DNA of 64,000 bases from positions 1 to 64,000 of the forward strand of contig NZ_JAEOAH010000038.1 of assembly GCF_016612995.1 (NCBI RefSeq), read 5' to 3'. Position numbers and translations under genes: made by a program. This document shows positions 39,639 through 47,110 of this stretch, in pieces. This DNA comes from Viridibacillus soli (lineage in GTDB: Bacteria > Bacillota > Bacilli > Bacillales_A > Planococcaceae). Numbering within the stretch: the first letter of the stretch is position 1; the number at the start of each line of letters is the position of its first letter. Under the pieces are notes generated by a model. The model did not search any database. It saw only the letters and a program-made list of their open reading frames with translations, and was not told the DNA's origin.

Positions 39639-39797
39639 ATGGAAAGTAAAATTGAAGTACGATCCACTATTAAGAGATGTTTTCAGCCGAGCTTCAGTCA
39701 ACTTGAAAATGCGTCAAAGCCAGTAATTCCTTTGTTTGGTTTAGCGCATTTAAAAGTAGGCAAAATGAAGCCTATCTTCACGATAAATGAAACGTAA
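39639..39797 (+). CDS. ypmA: small protein YpmA (DUF4264-like)
   Basis: A 52-residue ORF missed by a length cut-off, starting MESKIEVRSTIKRCF and ending FTINET. It has its own ribosome site (GAAAGCAGG at 39622-39630, eight bases before the ATG) and sits exactly between dinG and ypmB, the ypmA position in B. subtilis, whose product begins similarly. Function unknown. The ATG of ypmB follows after 9 bases. Confidence 0.75.
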   Translation: MESKIEVRSTIKRCFQPSFSQLENASKPVIPLFGLAHLKVGKMKPIFTINET

Positions 39798-39806
39798 GGT
39801 GATATA

Positions 39807-40289
39807 ATGAAAAATTGGATCAAGTTCTTTACGATATTTTTGTTAATCCTGTCGTTATCAATTGTCGTTATAGTTGCTTGGAAATCGTATTCACCGTTTT
39901 ACAGCTCGGAGAAAGCCGCGAAGGAAGCTGTACTTGATACAGAGAAGCTAGCGACTGTCACCGATACATATGTGTATAACGGCAAGAATCCGTTTGTTAC
40001 GGTAATTGGAACAGATCAGGCAGGAAAGAAAAAAGCTGTGTTTGTTCCAAAAGATGATAGTAAGGCAAAACTAGTAGACGTTTTAATGGAGGATGGCATT
40101 TCAGAGAAAGAAGCACTTTCGGTTGTATCCAAAAAGGATGACGTGAAAGAAATTCTGCATACAAAATTGGGTATAGAAGAGCCCGGCGTCGTTTGGGAAA
40201 TTACGTATCTTAATAAAGAGGATAAGTTAAACTACGTTTATATTCTGTTCGAAAACGGACAGTGGTGGAAGCGTATATTGAACTTGTAA
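39807..40289 (+). CDS. ypmB: YpmB-like membrane-anchored protein (DUF5590)
   Basis: A 160-residue protein with one N-terminal transmembrane helix (about residues 5-28) and an extracytoplasmic domain containing a PepSY-like second half (EEPGVVWEITYLNKEDKLNYVYILFENGQ region). It follows dinG-ypmA and precedes aspB as in B. subtilis. Its role is unknown. Confidence 0.85.
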   Translation: MKNWIKFFTIFLLILSLSIVVIVAWKSYSPFYSSEKAAKEAVLDTEKLATVTDTYVYNGKNPFVTVIGTDQAGKKKAVFVPKDDSKAKLVDVLMEDGISEKEALSVVSKKDDVKEILHTKLGIEEPGVVWEITYLNKEDKLNYVYILFENGQWWKRILNL

Positions 40290-40307
40290 AAAAAGGGGAA
40301 GATTAAC

Positions 40308-41501
40308 TTGAAACAACATTTAGCAGATCGTGTAAAAACATTAACACCTTCTACAACTTTAGCGATTACAGCGAAAGCAAAAGAGTTGAAGGAACAAGGA
40401 ATTGACGTTATTGGATTAGGAGCTGGCGAGCCCGATTTTAACACGCCACAAAACATTTTAGATGCAGCTGCGGAATCTATGATGCAAGGCTTCACAAAAT
40501 ATACACCTGCTGGTGGTCTACCAGCATTAAAACAAGCCATTATTGCTAAATTAGAAAAAGACAACAATCTTACTTATGCACCAAACGAAGTAATGGTAGG
40601 TGTAGGTGCGAAACATGTGCTTTATACATTGTTCCAAGTGTTGTTGAACCCTGGTGACGAAGTAATCATTCCAATTCCTTATTGGGTAAGTTATCCAGAA
40701 CAAGTGAAATTGGCTGGCGGTGTACCCGTGCATTTAGAAGCTACAGCAGAACAAAACTATAAAGTAACTGCTGAACAACTTCGAGGTGCTATCACTGATA
40801 AAACACGTGCACTTATTTTAAACTCACCAAGTAACCCTACTGGTATGGTTTATACGAAAGAAGAATTAGCTTCCATCGCTGCAGTATGTGAAGAAGCAGA
40901 TATTCTAATCGTGTCAGACGAAATTTATGAAAAACTTGTATATAATGGAGTAAAACATTTCTCAATTGCACAACTATCAGAGTCCGTAAAAGCACGTACG
41001 ATGGTTATTAATGGAGTAGCAAAATCTCACTCTATGACAGGTTGGCGTATTGGATATGCAGCAGGAAATGCTGAAATCATTAAAGCCATGACTGACTTAG
41101 CTAGTCACTCGACTTCAAATGCGACAACTACAGCACAATATGCTGCGATCGAAGCTTACAATGGTCCACAAGATACAGTTGAAGAGATGCGCCAAGCATT
41201 TGAATCACGTTTAACAGAAATCTATCCAAAATTAAATGCAATTCCTGGCTTCCACGTATTGAAACCAGAAGGGGCATTCTACCTATTACCAGATGTAACA
41301 GAAGCAGCAGCTAAAACAGGCTATGACTCTGTAGATGCATTTGCAAAAGCATTATTAGAAGAAGCTAACGTTGCAGTCATTCCTGGCTCTGGCTTTGGTG
41401 CAGAAAAAACAGTTCGACTTTCATATGCGACTTCACTTGAAGCATTAGAAGCAGCTGTTAAACGCATCGATACTTTTGTACAATCTAAATGGCAAGACTA
41501 A
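40308..41501 (+). CDS. aspB: aspartate aminotransferase
   Basis: Class I PLP aminotransferase interconverting aspartate and 2-oxoglutarate with oxaloacetate and glutamate. The PLP lysine is in NGVAKSHSMTGWRIGY (near residue 236); GAGEPDF and NSPSNPTG are conserved upstream. The 397 residues fit the subgroup Ib enzyme. TTG start at 40308 after AAAAAGGGGAAG. It precedes asnS, so aspartate and asparaginyl-tRNA supply are neighbours. Confidence 0.95.
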   Translation: MKQHLADRVKTLTPSTTLAITAKAKELKEQGIDVIGLGAGEPDFNTPQNILDAAAESMMQGFTKYTPAGGLPALKQAIIAKLEKDNNLTYAPNEVMVGVGAKHVLYTLFQVLLNPGDEVIIPIPYWVSYPEQVKLAGGVPVHLEATAEQNYKVTAEQLRGAITDKTRALILNSPSNPTGMVYTKEELASIAAVCEEADILIVSDEIYEKLVYNGVKHFSIAQLSESVKARTMVINGVAKSHSMTGWRIGYAAGNAEIIKAMTDLASHSTSNATTTAQYAAIEAYNGPQDTVEEMRQAFESRLTEIYPKLNAIPGFHVLKPEGAFYLLPDVTEAAAKTGYDSVDAFAKALLEEANVAVIPGSGFGAEKTVRLSYATSLEALEAAVKRIDTFVQSKWQD

Positions 41502-41524
41502 TACTCTAATAATAACAATGATGC

Positions 41525-41551
41525 AGACTACTTGAAGACCAGGTAGTCTGT
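41525..41551 (+). other. hairpin between aspB and asnS
   Basis: CAGACTAC and GTAGTCTG enclose an 11-base loop; no T tract follows. It may be a weak processing or pausing structure. It is too small for a T-box leader. Confidence 0.45.
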
Positions 41552-41579
41552 AAAATTGTTTAGAATGTGGGAGGGTAAT

Positions 41580-42875
41580 ATGAAAAAAATTATGATTCAA
41601 GATATGCCAAATCATGTAGGTGAAACGGTAAAATTAGGTGGTTGGCTTGCAAATAAACGTTCAAGCGGTAAAATCGCCTTCTTACAATTACGCGACGGTT
41701 CAGGTTTTGTTCAAGGCGTAGTCGTAAAAGCAGACGTGCCAGAAGAAGTGTTTGTAACTGCCAAAGGTTTACATCAAGAATCATCTCTATATGTTGTAGG
41801 AGAAGTAACAAAAGATGAGCGCTCCGCATTCGGATTTGAACTTCAAGTGAAAGAAATTGAAGTAATTGCAGAAGCAAATAATTATCCAATAACACCTAAA
41901 GAGCACGGTATTGAGTTCCTAATGGACAACCGTCACTTATGGTTACGTTCTCGTAAACAACACGCCATTATGAAAGTACGTAATGAAATCATCCGTGCAA
42001 CTTACGAATTCTTCAACGATAATGGCTTCACGAAAGTTGACCCACCGATTTTAACAGGCTCAGCTCCTGAAGGAACATCAGAATTGTTCCATACAAAATA
42101 TTTCGACCAAGATGCATACCTTTCACAGTCAGGCCAATTGTACATGGAAGCAGCTGCAATGGCGCTAGGAAAAGTATTCTCATTCGGCCCAACATTCCGT
42201 GCGGAGAAATCCAAAACACGTCGTCATTTAATCGAGTTTTGGATGATTGAACCAGAAATGGCTTTTGTAGAACATGATGAAAGTTTAGAAGTTCAAGAAC
42301 AATACGTTTCTTACATCGTGCAATCAGTACTTGAAAATTGCAAAATCGAACTAGAACGTCTAGGTCGTGATACTTCTAAATTGGAACAAATTAAAGCGCC
42401 ATTCCCTCGTATTTCTTACGATGATGCCATTAAACTTTTACACGAAAAAGGCTTCGATGATATTGAATGGGGCGAAGATTTCGGTGCACCACATGAAACA
42501 GCAATTGCTGAGCATTATGATAAACCAGTCTTTATCACATGCTATCCAGTAGGTATTAAACCATTCTACATGCAACCACATCCAGACCGTGATGATGTTG
42601 TATTATGTGCAGACTTAATCGCACCAGAAGGTTACGGTGAAATTATCGGCGGCTCTGAACGCGTACATGACTTTGAATTAATGAAACAACGTCTAAGAGA
42701 ACATGATTTAGATGAAAATGCATATGCTTGGTACCTAGACCTTCGTGAACAAGGCTCAGTACCTCACTCAGGCTTTGGTCTTGGTTTAGAAAGAACAGTA
42801 GCATGGATTACAGGTGCAGAACACGTACGCGAAAGCATCCCATTCCCACGCTTACTTAATCGACTATACCCATGA
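41580..42875 (+). CDS. asnS: asparaginyl-tRNA synthetase
   Basis: Class IIb synthetase charging tRNA(Asn). An N-terminal OB-fold anticodon-binding domain (about residues 15-110) is followed by the catalytic core with motif 2 ([21 protein letters not shown], in part) and motif 3 ([12 protein letters not shown] near the C-terminus). The 431 residues equal the usual length. ATG at 41580 follows GGGAGGGT. No ordinary terminator follows; structured repeats start right after the stop. Confidence 0.96.
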   Translation: MKKIMIQDMPNHVGETVKLGGWLANKRSSGKIAFLQLRDGSGFVQGVVVKADVPEEVFVTAKGLHQESSLYVVGEVTKDERSAFGFELQVKEIEVIAEANNYPITPKEHGIEFLMDNRHLWLRSRKQHAIMKVRNEIIRATYEFFNDNGFTKVDPPILTGSAPEGTSELFHTKYFDQDAYLSQSGQLYMEAAAMALGKVFSFGPTFRAEKSKTRRHLIEFWMIEPEMAFVEHDESLEVQEQYVSYIVQSVLENCKIELERLGRDTSKLEQIKAPFPRISYDDAIKLLHEKGFDDIEWGEDFGAPHETAIAEHYDKPVFITCYPVGIKPFYMQPHPDRDDVVLCADLIAPEGYGEIIGGSERVHDFELMKQRLREHDLDENAYAWYLDLREQGSVPHSGFGLGLERTVAWITGAEHVRESIPFPRLLNRLYP

Positions 42876-42901
42876 TTAAATGCTGAAGGCGCTCGTTTCA
42901 A

Positions 42902-42964
42902 GGAACGTAACCTAAGTTTGCGACGTCCTGTCGCAACGGTTACGTGACCCACATCGTGTGGGCC
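42902..42964 (+). repeat. nested 63-nt three-stem module, copy 2
   Basis: AACC/GGTT encloses the hairpin GCGAC-GTCCT-GTCGC, followed by CCCAC-ATC-GTGTGGG and CC. It lies between CTCGTTTCAA and the CGACAAGCG of unit B1. Confidence 0.75.
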
Positions 42965-43026
42965 TCCGACAAGCGCTGTAGCTTTCGAAACAAAAGCATT
43001 ATTCCAACTTTTTTCCGAGAATAGAA

Positions 43027-43088
43027 GAAGGCAACCTAAGTTCGCGACGTCCTGTCGCAACGGTTGCATGACCCACCTCGTGTGGGCC
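43027..43088 (+). repeat. nested three-stem module, copy 3
   Basis: Nearly the same as copy 2 (AACC/GGTT, GCGAC/GTCGC, CCCAC/GTGGG) but placed in the 3' loop of unit B1, just before GACCTCGAG. Confidence 0.75.
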
Positions 43089-43129
43089 CAAGTGACCTCG
43101 AGAGTCTAGCGCCTGAAGCTGGGTATTCT

Positions 43130-43252
43130 AAATGCTTCAGCGGCCCGTTTAGCCCCGACAAGCACTGGAAGGCTTGAATCAAAGGCGCTGTTTGCCTTTG
43201 ACCGAGAGACTGAAGTGACCTCGAGGGGCTGGCCGCTGAAGCTGGATATGCC
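43130..43252 (+). repeat. structured repeat unit B2
   Basis: A complete 123-bp unit whose ends are a perfect 12-bp inverted repeat (GCTTCAGCGGCC and GGCCGCTGAAGC). The inner stem is AAAGGC/GCCTTT where the 30370 array has AAAGTC/GACTTT, and the GACCGAGAG and GACCTCGAG blocks are conserved. Confidence 0.85.
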
Positions 43253-43292
43253 GTGTAAGTACCTCAAGGATAAAAACAAACCAATAACATCC

Positions 43293-43337
43293 AACAAGAA
43301 GAACCGCAGCGACTTGCGATTCTTCTTGTTAATTTTC
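43293..43337 (+). terminator. terminator-like hairpin before dnaD
   Basis: AACAAGAAGAA pairs with TTCTTCTTGTT around an inner CGCA/TGCG stem, followed by AATTTTC. It probably ends asnS transcription; it lies only 25 bp before the dnaD start. Confidence 0.65.
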
Positions 43338-43361
43338 AGACAAAAAAAGGGGAGTTCGACA

Positions 43362-44096
43362 ATGACTAACGAAGCTGATCGACTCCGAATTTGGATAGAG
43401 CAGGGAAATGTCAGCATTTCTCATCTTTTTTTTCAGTTTTATAAGGAGTTAGGCATCAAAGATTCAGAAGCGATGCTATTGATGCATCTAACAGCATTTC
43501 ATGAGGAAGGCAATGAATTTCCGACACCAACTGCCATCGCCAATCGTATGCAGATGACAGAAGATGAAATTGCATCAAGCCTACAACGTCTCATGCAAAA
43601 AGGCATTCTTGAAATTTTGCAAAAAGTGGACGAGCTAGGTGTTTTATTTGAAACAATCAATCTACAACCATTATGGACACGCTTAGTGGATTGTGTCTTA
43701 GAGAAAAAAGTAAAAAAAGTAGAAGATACTTCAAAGCTAAAAGAGGGAGAGCTTTTCAACCTGTTTGAGCAAGAATTTGGGCGTTTCTTGTCACCTATGG
43801 AAACAGAAACGATTTCAATGTGGCTTGACCAAGATGGCCATTCTCCAGAAGTGATTCGCAAAGCATTAGTGGAATCGGTATTATCGCAAAAGCTTAGTCT
43901 GCGTTACGTCGATCGTATTCTATTTGAATGGAAAAAGAAAAATGTCAAAACGACGCAAGATGCTGAAAAGCTAGCGCAAAATTTCCGCCAGAATACGGTG
44001 CCACAACGATCCCAATCGCAGCAAAATTCGCACAAGGCTGAAACACAACAAACGAAAAAAGTACCGTTCTACAATTGGTTAGAAGAGCGCGAATAG
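43362..44096 (+). CDS. dnaD: DNA replication initiation protein DnaD
   Basis: Primosomal protein that acts with DnaA and DnaB at oriC and at restart sites to load the helicase. The 244-residue protein has an N-terminal winged-helix oligomerisation domain (about residues 1-110), a DDBH2 domain (FEQEFGRFLSPMETETISMW near 140) and a basic tail. ATG at 43362 follows AAAGGGGAG. The upstream open frame runs through repeat DNA and is not coding. nth follows. Confidence 0.93.
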   Translation: MTNEADRLRIWIEQGNVSISHLFFQFYKELGIKDSEAMLLMHLTAFHEEGNEFPTPTAIANRMQMTEDEIASSLQRLMQKGILEILQKVDELGVLFETINLQPLWTRLVDCVLEKKVKKVEDTSKLKEGELFNLFEQEFGRFLSPMETETISMWLDQDGHSPEVIRKALVESVLSQKLSLRYVDRILFEWKKKNVKTTQDAEKLAQNFRQNTVPQRSQSQQNSHKAETQQTKKVPFYNWLEERE

Positions 44097-44108
44097 GAGG
44101 GGATATGC

Positions 44109-44768
44109 ATGTTAACGAAAAAACAATGGGATTACTGCTTAGAGGAAATGGAGAAAATGTTTCCAGATGCTCATTGTGAGCTAGTGCATGAAAATCCTTT
44201 CGAATTAACAATTGCCACATTATTATCTGCCCAGTGCACAGACGTACTTGTTAATAAAGTAACAGCCATCTTATTCCAAAAATATAAAACGCCTGAGGAT
44301 TACTTAGCTGTGCCTTTAGAGGAATTAGAACAAGATATTCGCTCGATTGGTTTATTCCGCAGTAAGGCAAAAAATATTCAAAAACTATGCCATATTTTAC
44401 TAGAAGAATTTAACGGTGAAATACCTGCAAATAGAGAGTTTCTAGTAACATTACCTGGTGTTGGACGTAAAACCGCGAATGTTGTCTTGTCCGTCGCATT
44501 TGATGTTCCAGCGCTCGCAGTAGACACCCATGTCGAGCGTGTTACGAAACGCTTAGGTTTATGCCGTTGGAAAGATAACGTGATGCAAGTAGAAGAAACA
44601 GTGATGAAAAAAACGCCTATCGAAAAATGGTCGAAAACACACCATCAACTTATTTTCTTTGGGCGCTATCACTGTAAAGCACAAAATCCGCAATGCCAAG
44701 TCTGCCCACTTTTTGACGTTTGTAGAGAAGGCCAAAAGCGCGATAAGAAAGGTCTTGTGAAGCGATGA
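44109..44768 (+). CDS. nth: endonuclease III
   Basis: Base-excision-repair glycosylase/AP lyase for oxidised pyrimidines. The helix-hairpin-helix LPGVGRKTANVV with the catalytic Lys (near residue 120), the catalytic Asp in VDTHVERV and the 4Fe-4S loop C-X6-C-X2-C-X5-C near the C-terminus are all present. 219 residues. Its end overlaps ypoC by four bases. Confidence 0.97.
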   Translation: MLTKKQWDYCLEEMEKMFPDAHCELVHENPFELTIATLLSAQCTDVLVNKVTAILFQKYKTPEDYLAVPLEELEQDIRSIGLFRSKAKNIQKLCHILLEEFNGEIPANREFLVTLPGVGRKTANVVLSVAFDVPALAVDTHVERVTKRLGLCRWKDNVMQVEETVMKKTPIEKWSKTHHQLIFFGRYHCKAQNPQCQVCPLFDVCREGQKRDKKGLVKR

Positions 44769-45118
44769 TAGTATGCCGGAAAGACGCTATTTCAAAAGAA
44801 CGAGTAGAAAAATGGTTGGCTGATTGGGAGATATTAAGAGCAGAGATCCATACTTCACACGCAACTCGTGATGGTAAAGCAAAAGAGATCATGCTAAAGG
44901 GTATCGACTTATATGAAGTTTTTATTATCAATGTTTCGCAGACATCTGTAGAGGTAGTTCAATTGCGAGAGGAATATGAAGTGCTGCCGATTAACGGTGT
45001 TGAACGCTTACAATTTATTAAGCAAAGACCTGGTCAATATGCATGTTATCGTCAACTAGATGAATTGTTTATTGAAACGAAAAAGCGAATGGCCCGCTTA
45101 CGTCTTAAAAAGAACTGA
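44765..45118 (+). CDS. ypoC: conserved protein YpoC
   Basis: A 117-residue soluble protein of unknown function, here assigned by its place after nth and by general likeness to B. subtilis YpoC. It overlaps nth by four bases. Its last codons form one copy of the 5-bp duplication ACTGA (45114-45118, including the TGA stop), so the transposon end follows the stop immediately. The reading frame is not disrupted. Confidence 0.82.
   Translation: MIVCRKDAISKERVEKWLADWEILRAEIHTSHATRDGKAKEIMLKGIDLYEVFIINVSQTSVEVVQLREEYEVLPINGVERLQFIKQRPGQYACYRQLDELFIETKKRMARLRLKKN
45114..45118. repeat. target-site duplication, left copy (ACTGA)
   Basis: ACTGA here is repeated at 62089-62093, immediately outside the two TGT...ACA ends. 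Five-base duplications are characteristic of Tn7-type transposition. Confidence 0.75.
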
Positions 45119-45138
45119 TGTGGATTTGAAATAAAGTC
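45119..45138. repeat. left terminal TnsB-type site
   Basis: Begins TGTGGATTTG and continues AATAAAGTC; it starts immediately after the ypoC stop codon. Confidence 0.75.
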
Positions 45139-45169
45139 GCGATGTTTATAAAAAAGATGCGAAGCTTTC

Positions 45170-45206
45170 CCCCTTTGGAGATGATTATCTAAAGGGGTAT
45201 TTTTAT
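45170..45206 (+). terminator. terminator inside the left transposon end
   Basis: CCCCTTT pairs with AAAGGGG, extended by AGAT/ATCT, followed by TATTTTTAT. It would stop nth-ypoC transcription before the cargo and overlaps the start of the tnsA remnant. Confidence 0.75.
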
Positions 45207-45327
45207 GTCCAAAAGAGCGAGAACAACTAAATTTAATCAGTGGTTTAAAGAAGGTCGGAGATCAGGTAAGGGTGCAGATTATAAGTCATGGTTGAACATT
45301 CAAGACGTTTCTGTGGATTTTGAATAA
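45205..45327 (+). pseudogene. tnsA: tnsA remnant (N-terminal fragment of a Tn7-type endonuclease)
   Basis: A 40-codon frame whose first 35 or so residues look like a TnsA start: basic MSKRARTT, then WFKEGRRSGKGADYKSWLN and IQDVS, compared with the KEGRGQG-x-YKPWLTIQDVP pattern of TnsA proteins. The catalytic endonuclease residues lie downstream in intact TnsA and are missing. The frame runs straight into a second Tn7-type end at 45312, which supplies the stop. A ribosome site (AAAGGGG) lies a few bases before the ATG, inside the terminator stem. Confidence 0.7.
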
Positions 45328-45330
45328 AGT
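45312..45330. repeat. second Tn7-type end or internal TnsB site
   Basis: TGTGGATTTTGAATAAAGT, 17 of 19 bases identical to the outer end at 45119 and in the same orientation. It interrupts tnsA. Confidence 0.65.
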
Positions 45331-45336
45331 TTGATC

Positions 45337-45376
45337 AAAATCCTGTATTAATTTAAACAGGATTTTTCTTTTTTTA
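45337..45376. terminator. hairpin with T tract after the tnsA remnant
   Basis: AAAATCCTG and CAGGATTTT enclose a 12-base loop, followed on the plus strand by TTCTTTTTTT. It would also end leftward transcription of the lipoprotein remnant. Confidence 0.7.
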
Positions 45377-45557
45377 GCGCTACTTTGTCTAATTGCTCCG
45401 TCACATTTGCTGGAGATTTAGAAGACCACATGATTTGCCGAATCTGTCACTTGCTTTTCTGTGAAGCATCCTCTGAAGTCTTTTCGGCATTACCGCAAGC
45501 ACCAAGCCCTAAACTGAAAACTATTGCCATTCCAAGTACGAATAATTGCTTTTCCAT
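45348..45557 (-). pseudogene. Fur-associated small lipoprotein remnant
   Basis: From an ATG at 45557 with the site AAAAGGGGAA, the frame encodes MEKQLFVLGMAIVFSLGLGAC, a lipoprotein signal with the lipobox LGAC, then 15 residues to a TGA at 45449-45447. The same frame continues for 32 more codons to a TAA (45350-45348). It may be a short lipoprotein with one nonsense change or the start of a siderophore-binding lipoprotein that has been lost. A Fur box lies about 150 bp upstream of its start. Confidence 0.45.
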
Positions 45558-45704
45558 TAGTCGATTCCCCTTTTTGAATATAGTAAATATAATTTACCGC
45601 TTCTTCATAGGACCGAAAGAATAAATCTTTATTGGTTGTAAATGTATTTTCACTTCCTTTACCAGTCGAGATTACCAAAAGCTTACCACAATATCGATTA
45701 TTAT

Positions 45705-45725
45705 TGAAAACGATTATCATTATCA
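45705..45725 (-). promoter_or_regulatory. Fur box 1
   Basis: TGAAAACGATTATCATTATCA resembles the 19-bp GATAATGATAATCATTATC Fur consensus. It lies upstream of the minus-strand lipoprotein remnant; iron-replete Fur would repress. Confidence 0.75.
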
Positions 45726-45877
45726 GTAATACTTGATATTAAATATATAACTAAACTTCCATTAATTCAAGAATAATTTTTCGAAAATGGTTGGAAAACA
45801 AGGAGTAGAAGGGGAAGGTAAAGTCATCTTTTGTGAATGATTGTAAAAAATTATCAATACATGGTTGATATATTTAG

Positions 45878-45898
45878 TGAGAACGATTATCATTATCA
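45878..45898 (+). promoter_or_regulatory. Fur box 2, upstream of besA
   Basis: TGAGAACGATTATCATTATCA, about 130 bp before besA. It is nearly the same as box 1. Confidence 0.8.
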
Positions 45899-46025
45899 AA
45901 GTAATGGTAATCTCTCTCAATTTGAATTCTTTCAACCTAGGCTTTATCAGATATCAATTCGGATTTGTGAGAAGGTAAATAGCGAATAAGATTACTAGTA
46001 ATAAAGGGTGGGGGAAATCGATTAG

Positions 46026-46889
46026 ATGATACATAAAAAAATGAATAAAAGCTCAATGGATAAAAATACTGGTAGCGGAGAGGTTACGATCAAAGGAACC
46101 GAACAGAGCATTATGCATTCAAGTACTGGGAACCGTGAATTTCAAATCTTTGTATCAAAGCCTCTGGAAGAGCCTCCTCCCTCAGGGTATCCAGTCATTT
46201 ATTTACTGGATGCCAACTCGGTATTTGAAACAATGGTTGAGGCGGTACGATTGCAATCACGCCGACCGGAAAAGTCAGGTGTAGTTCCAGCTATCATCGT
46301 GGGTATTGGTTATTGCACAAATGGACCATTTTCTTCTGAACGTTATTATGATTTTACACTACCGGTTGCGGTTACCGAGTTACCTAAAAGACCAGATGGA
46401 AGTCCATGGCCTGCACATGGGGGAGCGGAAAACTTCCTGAAATTCATAGAAGAGGATTTAAAACCGGAAATCGGCAAAAGATTCAAGATCGATCATAATA
46501 GCCAAACCCTCTTCGGGCATTCCCTTGGCGGTCTTTTCACTTTATATGTTCTATATAAAAATCCATATGCATTCCAAAATTACATAGCTGGAAGCCCATC
46601 ACTTCATTGGAACAAAAATTGGTTCCACGAGGAGGAGGAGAGGTTTCTTTCCCGGTTGAATCAAGGAAATGGGGATATTTCCTTATTGCTAGGGGTAGGG
46701 GAGCAAGAAGGTACCCATAAAAGCAGGATGAATGAAAATGCATTGGAGCTATCGATACATTTATCGATGACCGATTGCGGAATAAACGTTCAATTCAAGG
46801 AGTTCGAAGGGGAAGGGCACCTTTCTGTTCTGCCGCCTTTGATTAACAGGGCTTTACGTTTTGCATTGAAGGAAAATGTGCCTAGTTAG
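46026..46889 (+). CDS. besA: bacillibactin trilactone hydrolase (BesA-like esterase)
   Basis: Alpha/beta-hydrolase of 287 residues in the enterochelin esterase-like family. In B. subtilis BesA cleaves ferric bacillibactin in the cytosol to free the iron. The nucleophile elbow is GHSLGG (near residue 164) and a histidine lies near the C-terminus in EGEGHLSV. It precedes dhbA as in B. subtilis and is controlled by Fur box 2. ATG at 46026; GGGTGGGGGAAA lies 10-20 bases upstream. Base composition is richer in G+C than the core genes. Confidence 0.88.
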   Translation: MIHKKMNKSSMDKNTGSGEVTIKGTEQSIMHSSTGNREFQIFVSKPLEEPPPSGYPVIYLLDANSVFETMVEAVRLQSRRPEKSGVVPAIIVGIGYCTNGPFSSERYYDFTLPVAVTELPKRPDGSPWPAHGGAENFLKFIEEDLKPEIGKRFKIDHNSQTLFGHSLGGLFTLYVLYKNPYAFQNYIAGSPSLHWNKNWFHEEEERFLSRLNQGNGDISLLLGVGEQEGTHKSRMNENALELSIHLSMTDCGINVQFKEFEGEGHLSVLPPLINRALRFALKENVPS

Positions 46890-46924
46890 TAATAGGACTT
46901 TATTAGTAAATAACCGAATGGTAC

Positions 46925-46953
46925 TTGACCATTAACTTATTAATATATATCAT
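46925..46953 (+). promoter_or_regulatory. candidate dhbA promoter
   Basis: TTGACC (46925-46930), a 17-bp spacer and TATCAT (46948-46953), just upstream of Fur box 3. Confidence 0.55.
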
Positions 46954-46970
46954 TACCTGTATATTCCAAT

Positions 46971-46991
46971 TGATAATGATTATCATTATTA
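46971..46991 (+). promoter_or_regulatory. Fur box 3, dhb operon
   Basis: TGATAATGATTATCATTATTA, matching the Fur consensus at 17 of 19 core positions. It lies across the expected transcription start of dhbA. Confidence 0.88.
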
Positions 46992-47110
46992 GTTATAACC
47001 TTGCATTTTGCAGCAATAGTTAATGGATTAAGCCATGTATCTCCCGTCTATCAGGGGGATGGTAATTGGGCTACTATACATTGAAATCTTGGATTAGGAA
47101 AGGGAGTGTC

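Larger units (their letters stand above)
42878..43129 (+). repeat. structured repeat unit B1 carrying two nested modules
   Basis: The unit has the family ends AAATGCTGAAGGCGCTCG and AGCGCCTGAAGCTGGG, but its length is doubled because two 63-nt modules sit in its loops, one after CTCGTTTCAA and one before AAGTGACCTCGAG. The remaining bases follow the 129-bp units at 30370. It starts three bases after the asnS stop. Confidence 0.8.

Noticed and set aside
41502-41579. T-box leader for asnS
   Set aside because: The interval is under 80 bp and holds one small hairpin; there is no space for specifier, T-box sequence and terminator.
45490-45720. Minus-strand ORF of 76 codons upstream of the lipoprotein remnant
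   Set aside because: Its start lies inside the Fur box and it overlaps the lipoprotein start in another frame. It could be a decayed gene, but nothing supports a function.
46893-46902. Inverted GACTTTATT as an internal transposon end after besA
   Set aside because: It lacks the CCACA terminus at the right spacing and has no duplicated flank; probably chance.
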